In this document: positions 5,197 through 9,270 of the stretch, one piece after another
Numbering within the stretch: position 1 is the first letter of the stretch
Layout: every line of letters starts with the position of its first letter
DNA from: an uncultured Alphaproteobacteria bacterium
GTDB taxonomy: Bacteria; Pseudomonadota; Alphaproteobacteria; RF32; CAG-239
Length of the DNA stretch: 9,270 nt
Assembly: GCA_946618745.1 (NCBI GenBank)
Contig: CAMOLN010000020.1
Location: forward strand, 1-9,270
Direction: 5' to 3'
Made by a program: the position numbers and the translations under genes
The notes under the pieces: model-generated
Told to the model about the DNA's origin: nothing
Database searches by the model: none
Seen by the model: the letters and a program-made list of their open reading frames with translations, nothing else

Positions 5197-7527
5197 ATGG
5201 TCAAAAAACGCAAATATCCTTTACTCCCGCTTCGTGATATAGTGGTTTATCCTAAAATGATTGTGCCGCTTTTTGTGGGGAGAGCCAAGTCTATTGCCGC
5301 TTTGCAAATGGCAGAGGGAGAAGACAATCAGATTGTTTTGGTCACACAAAAAAATCCGGTAATTGAAAATCCTTCAGCAGATGATGTCTATCAAGTGGGT
5401 ACTTTGGGAAGTATTTTGCAATTATTGAAATTGCCCGACGGAACGGTTAAAGTTTTGATTGAGGGAATAGATCGCGTTAAAATTGATACGATTGATGAAG
5501 ATGATTATTTGGTCGGGGAAATAGAGGTAATGCCTGACGAGGCGGAAGATAATCCGGAATTGGAAGCAGTAGTGCGTGCCGTATTGTCGCAGTTTGAAGA
5601 ATATGTAAAACTGTCTAAAAAAATACCTCCGGAAGTTATGGTTTCGGTTAATCAGATAGATGATTATGCCAAGTTAGCAGATACGATAGCTTCGCATTTG
5701 TCGTTAAAAATTGCGGATAAGCAAGCCCTGTTGGAAGGAAAAACCTTAAGTGAACGTTTTGAGATGTTGTTGGGCTTTATGGATGCGGAAATTACGGTTT
5801 TGGAAGTTGAGAATCGCATCAGGAATCGGGTTCGCAAACAGATGGAGAAAAGCCAAAAAGAATATTATCTTAATGAACAAATGAAAGCAATTCAGAAAGA
5901 ATTGGGTGATGATGAAGAAGATGAGATAGCAAATTATTTGAGCAGAATAGAGAAAACTAAGTTGTCGAAAGAGGCTAAGGAGCGTGCGTTAGCGGAAGTT
6001 AAGAAATTGAAAAATATGGGAAATAATTCGGCAGAAGCTTCGGTAGTGCGCAATTATTTGGATTGGATGTTGGATATTCCGTGGAAGAAGCGTTCCAAAA
6101 TCAACAAAGATTTGCAGTATGCTTTAGATGTGCTTAATGCTGATCATTACGGATTGGATAAAGTAAAAGAAAAAATAATTGAGTTTTTGGCGGTGCAAGC
6201 GCGTTCAGATAAAGTGCGCGGTCCGATATTATGTTTGGTAGGGCCTCCGGGAGTAGGCAAAACTTCTTTGGGAAAGTCGATAGCCAGAGCAACCGGGCGT
6301 AATTTTGTCAGGACTTCTTTGGGCGGTATGCGTGATGAGGCCGAAATCAGAGGGCATAGGCGCACTTATATAGGATCAATGCCGGGTAAAATTATTAAAG
6401 GAATGAAAAAAGCCGGCACAACCAATCCTTTGTTTTTGCTTGACGAAATTGATAAGCTGGGTAATGATTATCGAGGTGATCCGTCGTCGGCTTTGTTGGA
6501 AGTCTTGGATCCGGAGCAGAATTCAGCTTTTAATGATCATTATTTGGAAGTTGATTATGATTTGTCCGATGTAATGTTTGTTACGACGGCAAATTCGTTG
6601 GATATGCCGAGACCTTTATTGGATAGAATGGAAATCGTTCGTATTTCCGGTTATACCGAGGACGAAAAGATTGAAATTGCCAAACAGCATTTATTGCCTA
6701 AGATATTTGAAGAAAATGCCGTTAAATCCAATGAATTATTGATTGATGACGGAGCAATACGCAGCATTATTCGTTATTACACGCGTGAGGCGGGAGTGCG
6801 TAATTTAGAGAGGGAACTTACGACCGTTGCTCGCAAGGCAGTTAAGAATATTTTGTTGTGTGATACCAAAAAAGGTTGCAAAACAATAGTTACCGAAAAG
6901 AATTTAAAAGACTTTTTGGGAGTAATAAAATATCGTTTCGGAGAGGCTGAACATGATGATCAGGTGGGAGTTACCACAGGATTGGCATGGACGGAAGTCG
7001 GAGGAGATATTTTATTTATTGAAGCGGTGGATATGCCCGGTAAAGGAATGGTAAAGCAAACCGGTAAGTTAGGCGATGTGATGAAAGAGTCTATTGATAC
7101 TGCTTATTCGGTTGTGAGAGCTCATTCCAAAGAATTGGGAATTAAACCTGATGTTTTTGAAAAGACCGATATTCACGTTCATGTTCCGGAGGGAGCAACG
7201 CCGAAAGACGGACCGTCAGCAGGTATTGCCATGTTTACCACTTTAGTTTCGGTATTAACGAAGATACCGGTTAAGAAAGATGTGGCTATGACCGGTGAAA
7301 TAACTTTACAGGGAAGAGTTTTGCCAATAGGCGGGTTGAAAGAAAAATTACTTTCAGCTTTGCGAGGCGGAATTAAGACGGTGATTATTCCTCAAGATAA
7401 TGAGAAAGATTTAGCGGATATTCCCGATAATGTTAAGCAAGGGTTGAAGATTATTCCGGTAACCGAGGTTAGGGAGGTTTTGAAAATAGCCTTACGTAGG
7501 ATGCCTAAGCCAAGTAAAAAATCTTAA
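5197..7527 (+). CDS. lon: ATP-dependent protease Lon
   Basis: Lon is a cytoplasmic hexameric AAA+ serine protease that degrades misfolded proteins and selected regulators. The 776 residues match the bacterial LonA type. The N-terminal substrate-binding domain covers about 6-200 (YPLLPLRDIVVYP at its start). A helical, charged region follows (about 205-305, with EYYLNEQMKAIQKELG at 222-237). The AAA+ module has Walker A GPPGVGKTS (349-357), Walker B LFLLDEIDK (412-420), sensor-1 N466 and GVRNLERE (533-540). The C-terminal protease domain carries the catalytic S674 in DGPSAGIAM (671-679) and K717 in GGLKEKLLSA (712-721); their 43-residue spacing equals that of E. coli Lon (S679/K722). All key residues are present, so it should be active. 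It stands alone on the plus strand with its own promoter and terminator. Confidence 0.98.
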   Translation: MVKKRKYPLLPLRDIVVYPKMIVPLFVGRAKSIAALQMAEGEDNQIVLVTQKNPVIENPSADDVYQVGTLGSILQLLKLPDGTVKVLIEGIDRVKIDTIDEDDYLVGEIEVMPDEAEDNPELEAVVRAVLSQFEEYVKLSKKIPPEVMVSVNQIDDYAKLADTIASHLSLKIADKQALLEGKTLSERFEMLLGFMDAEITVLEVENRIRNRVRKQMEKSQKEYYLNEQMKAIQKELGDDEEDEIANYLSRIEKTKLSKEAKERALAEVKKLKNMGNNSAEASVVRNYLDWMLDIPWKKRSKINKDLQYALDVLNADHYGLDKVKEKIIEFLAVQARSDKVRGPILCLVGPPGVGKTSLGKSIARATGRNFVRTSLGGMRDEAEIRGHRRTYIGSMPGKIIKGMKKAGTTNPLFLLDEIDKLGNDYRGDPSSALLEVLDPEQNSAFNDHYLEVDYDLSDVMFVTTANSLDMPRPLLDRMEIVRISGYTEDEKIEIAKQHLLPKIFEENAVKSNELLIDDGAIRSIIRYYTREAGVRNLERELTTVARKAVKNILLCDTKKGCKTIVTEKNLKDFLGVIKYRFGEAEHDDQVGVTTGLAWTEVGGDILFIEAVDMPGKGMVKQTGKLGDVMKESIDTAYSVVRAHSKELGIKPDVFEKTDIHVHVPEGATPKDGPSAGIAMFTTLVSVLTKIPVKKDVAMTGEITLQGRVLPIGGLKEKLLSALRGGIKTVIIPQDNEKDLADIPDNVKQGLKIIPVTEVREVLKIALRRMPKPSKKS

Positions 7528-7534
7528 ATTTGCG

Positions 7535-7570
7535 AAATGCCTTTATTTAACGTCAATAAAGGCATTTTTT
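7535..7570 (+). terminator. Intrinsic terminator of lon, inside the 3' end of the convergent gene
   Basis: AAATGCCTTTATT (7535-7547) pairs perfectly over 13 bp with AATAAAGGCATTT (7555-7567) around a 7-nt loop, and TTT follows (7568-7570), giving six T in a row. It starts 7 nt after the lon stop. Because the convergent DJ-1 gene ends at 7543, its last codons and stop codon are part of the stem and loop. On the minus strand the hairpin is not followed by a good T run, so it is mainly a lon terminator. Confidence 0.82.
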
Positions 7571-8109
7571 GCAGTATTGGCAATTTTATCCGAAGGTATA
7601 CCGAGAGCTTGAGCAATAGCAAAAGCAAACGGAGCGGCTTGTCCCATGCCGATAGCGGTGATGATGTTTTGGTCTTGTTCAACCATATTGCCGGTGAAGT
7701 GAAAATTACCACTGTTGGCAAGGCGTTCGCAAGTAGGGTAGCCGGTAGTGCGTTTGTTTTTAATGATTCCGGCATCATGCAAGATTATCGGAGCGGCACA
7801 AATTGCAGCGATAATTTTATGTTCGTTATCGGCTTGACGGATAAGTTCGATAACTTTTTGCGAATCACGTAAATTAATAGTTCCGGGTAAACCTCCGGGA
7901 AGCATTAAAGCATCAAAGGAGGTAACATCTATATCATTTAAGGTATACGGGGTTTCGATTTTGATGTCATGAGTTCCGCGAATAATATTATTTTCAATGC
8001 CGGCCATTATTACGTTAATACCCAATCTTTTAAAAATGTCGGCGGGATAAATAGCTTCAACTTCTTCAAAGCCGTCGGCCAATAATATGCAAACAGTTTT
8101 ATTATTCAT
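7543..8109 (-). CDS. DJ-1/PfpI family protein (YajL-like)
   Basis: The 188-residue protein matches the DJ-1/ThiJ/PfpI superfamily at its usual length. The nucleophilic elbow is AAICAAP (101-107) with C104, equivalent to C106 of human DJ-1. E18 in DGFEEVEA (12-19) matches DJ-1 E18, which lowers the cysteine's pKa. LPGGLPG (70-76) is the family's glycine loop. Members closest in layout are described as oxidative-stress proteins, chaperones, or glyoxalase III / deglycase enzymes acting on methylglyoxal adducts; the deglycase role is debated. The exact activity cannot be told from sequence. It is cytoplasmic, with no signal peptide. The ATG at 8109 has AAGGA 7 nt upstream, within the end of the antiporter gene, and the two genes overlap by 8 nt, so they are probably co-transcribed and translationally coupled. 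Its 3' end is convergent with lon, 15 nt apart. Confidence 0.93.
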   Translation of the reverse strand: MNNKTVCILLADGFEEVEAIYPADIFKRLGINVIMAGIENNIIRGTHDIKIETPYTLNDIDVTSFDALMLPGGLPGTINLRDSQKVIELIRQADNEHKIIAAICAAPIILHDAGIIKNKRTTGYPTCERLANSGNFHFTGNMVEQDQNIITAIGMGQAAPFAFAIAQALGIPSDKIANTAKNAFIDVK

Positions 8110-9270
8110 TGTCTTTTCCTTTATTACGGTAGAGATTAGTTAAAAATTGGCGTTCAATGTTTTTATAGCTTTTAGACAGCCAAGTTGATTTATAGATAAT
8201 GGCAATCATTACGCCAACAAGAGCATAAGTTAAATAAAAGTTTTTGGTGAGTAAATGATTGATGACAACCATTATAAATATAATGATGATAGCAAGACGA
8301 AGCACTGTGCAAAGCACTAAAGGTAAACGGTTGGTTAAACGTTTATTCCATAATGTCAAATAAATGCGCGCCAAATCACTGTTGACCGTGAGTAAACCTT
8401 GTAAAAACGGGGCCATTGCAGCTAAGGTTAGTAAAGTTGCGGCAAGAGCTGCAGCTTTGGGGTGCAAGTATTTGTTGATTAAAGGCGAGGCAAAGTAAAA
8501 GGAGATATTGATTATGGCAATTAAAATTACCGAAGCAATACAAAGTTTGATAAAATATTTTTTAAATAGTTGCAACCAAAGTTCCTCCTCTTCATTAGTG
8601 TCTTTTTTGGAAGTGGTATGGGAACTTAAGTAGGTTTTCCATGAAGTTGGAAAACGCTTGTAGATAAAACTGTAGAAAGGAGAGGCAGCTTTTATCATTA
8701 AAGGTGTTGTAAAAGTGGTTATTACCGAGACAGCTACAATAATAGGATAGACATAATCATTTAGGACACCGACCGACATACCGGAAGATGCAATAATAAA
8801 GGCAAATTCGCCAACTTGGGCTAAAGAAAACCCACCACGAACAGCAGTTTCAAGGCGGTTGCCCGAGAGTAAAAATCCGGTAGTTGAAAGAATAATCATA
8901 CCCATTATTACGACAATCGTTATAACGGTGATCGGAATGATATACTCAATAAACATGTGGGGATCTACCAGCATTCCTACCGATACGAAGAATATGGCTC
9001 CGAACAGATCTTTAAGCGGTTTAATTATTTCTTCAATGCGTTCCGCCTCATCAGATTCCGAAAGAATCGAGCCCATAATAAAAGCCCCTAAAGCTGAAGA
9101 AAATCCAACCGAATTTGCTAATAAAACCATACCTAAACAAAGGGCTACGGCAGTTAAAAGCAGTAATTCATTATTGAGAACTTGGCCGGCTTTTTTCAGA
9201 TAAGTACGACCCAGGTCAACTCCGGTGATAAACCATAAGCTGAGAAAAAAAGCAAATTTGCCAGTGCTGA
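8102..9270 (-). CDS. CPA2-family cation:proton antiporter, C-terminal part (5' end cut by window edge)
   Basis: The reading frame is open to the right edge, so the Met at 9130 is internal; about 388 C-terminal residues are visible. The first part is the end of a KefB/NhaA-like Na+(K+)/H+ exchanger domain: GVDLGRTYLKKAGQ, then SSALGAFIMGSILSESDEAE, FGAIFFVSVGMLVDP and SLAQVGEFAFIIAS, all usual CPA2 motifs. It exchanges monovalent cations for protons across the inner membrane; the ion is not determinable here. After the exchanger domain comes a hydrophilic linker with SKKDTNEEEE, then about four more membrane segments and a basic tail ending IERQFLTNLYRNKGKDNE. There is no TrkA-N (RCK) nucleotide-binding domain of the Kef type. 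The stop overlaps the DJ-1 gene start by 8 nt. Confidence 0.9.
   Translation of the reverse strand, partial: STGKFAFFLSLWFITGVDLGRTYLKKAGQVLNNELLLLTAVALCLGMVLLANSVGFSSALGAFIMGSILSESDEAERIEEIIKPLKDLFGAIFFVSVGMLVDPHMFIEYIIPITVITIVVIMGMIILSTTGFLLSGNRLETAVRGGFSLAQVGEFAFIIASSGMSVGVLNDYVYPIIVAVSVITTFTTPLMIKAASPFYSFIYKRFPTSWKTYLSSHTTSKKDTNEEEELWLQLFKKYFIKLCIASVILIAIINISFYFASPLINKYLHPKAAALAATLLTLAAMAPFLQGLLTVNSDLARIYLTLWNKRLTNRLPLVLCTVLRLAIIIIFIMVVINHLLTKNFYLTYALVGVMIAIIYKSTWLSKSYKNIERQFLTNLYRNKGKDNE

Noticed and set aside
6147..6365. Minus-strand ORF of 72 codons
   Set aside because: It is antisense to the lon Walker A region; no ribosome site or recognisable protein.
7524..7872. ORFs of 84 (minus) and 111 (plus) codons
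   Set aside because: They are alternative frames of the DJ-1 gene, which has intact catalytic residues in its own frame.
9128..9130. ATG at 9130 as the antiporter start
   Set aside because: The frame stays open to the window edge and the upstream residues (GVDLGRTYLKKAGQ) fit the CPA2 family, so this Met is internal.
8859..9203. Plus-strand ORF of 114 codons
   Set aside because: It is antisense to the antiporter exchanger domain and shows no independent evidence.

Overview
The window is AT-rich Gram-negative chromosomal DNA with densely packed, single-strand gene runs. The lipid A / Kdo genes (waaA, lpxK) imply an outer membrane with lipopolysaccharide, and a FliN-type protein implies a flagellum now or in the past. 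The low-GC sequence, the order DUF374 acyltransferase - waaA - lpxK, and a possible alphaproteobacterial-type heat-shock promoter before lon together suggest an AT-rich alphaproteobacterium. That placement is inference; no rRNA or other marker is present.

Layout, left to right. Positions 1-507 (minus strand) hold the first 169 codons of ligA (NAD-dependent DNA ligase), cut by the window edge. A 155-bp gap follows with an AT palindrome and a sigma70-like promoter. That promoter drives a small plus-strand gene (663-1061) for an unrecognised membrane-anchored protein. A perfect 15-bp hairpin (1084-1117) separates it from the convergent infC. Next comes a minus-strand run of about 3.8 kb, read in the order fliN-like gene (4976-4728), DUF374 acyltransferase, waaA, lpxK, infC. 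The first four genes are spaced by 1 to 14 nt and look like an operon. infC has its own good promoter after lpxK and probably starts at a rare AUA codon rather than at the nearest ATG. A 220-bp divergent region (4977-5196) carries two adjacent perfect palindromes and a candidate heat-shock promoter, followed by a complete lon protease gene on the plus strand (5197-7527). The lon terminator lies inside the 3' end of a convergent DJ-1/PfpI-family gene. That gene overlaps by 8 nt the end of a CPA2-type cation:proton antiporter gene, which runs off the right edge.

Functionally, WaaA adds Kdo to lipid IVA and LpxK makes lipid IVA, so the central run builds the lipid A-Kdo core. The DUF374 protein is a plausible further acyltransferase acting on lipid A or phospholipid. 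Lon and the DJ-1 protein belong to protein quality control and stress defence, and the antiporter to ion and pH homeostasis. Nearly everything is housekeeping. I see no mobile element, CRISPR array, tRNA or rRNA, and no convincing new multi-gene system. The points most worth a second look are the infC start, the lon upstream palindromes, the FliN-like gene in an LPS operon, and the unknown small membrane protein.
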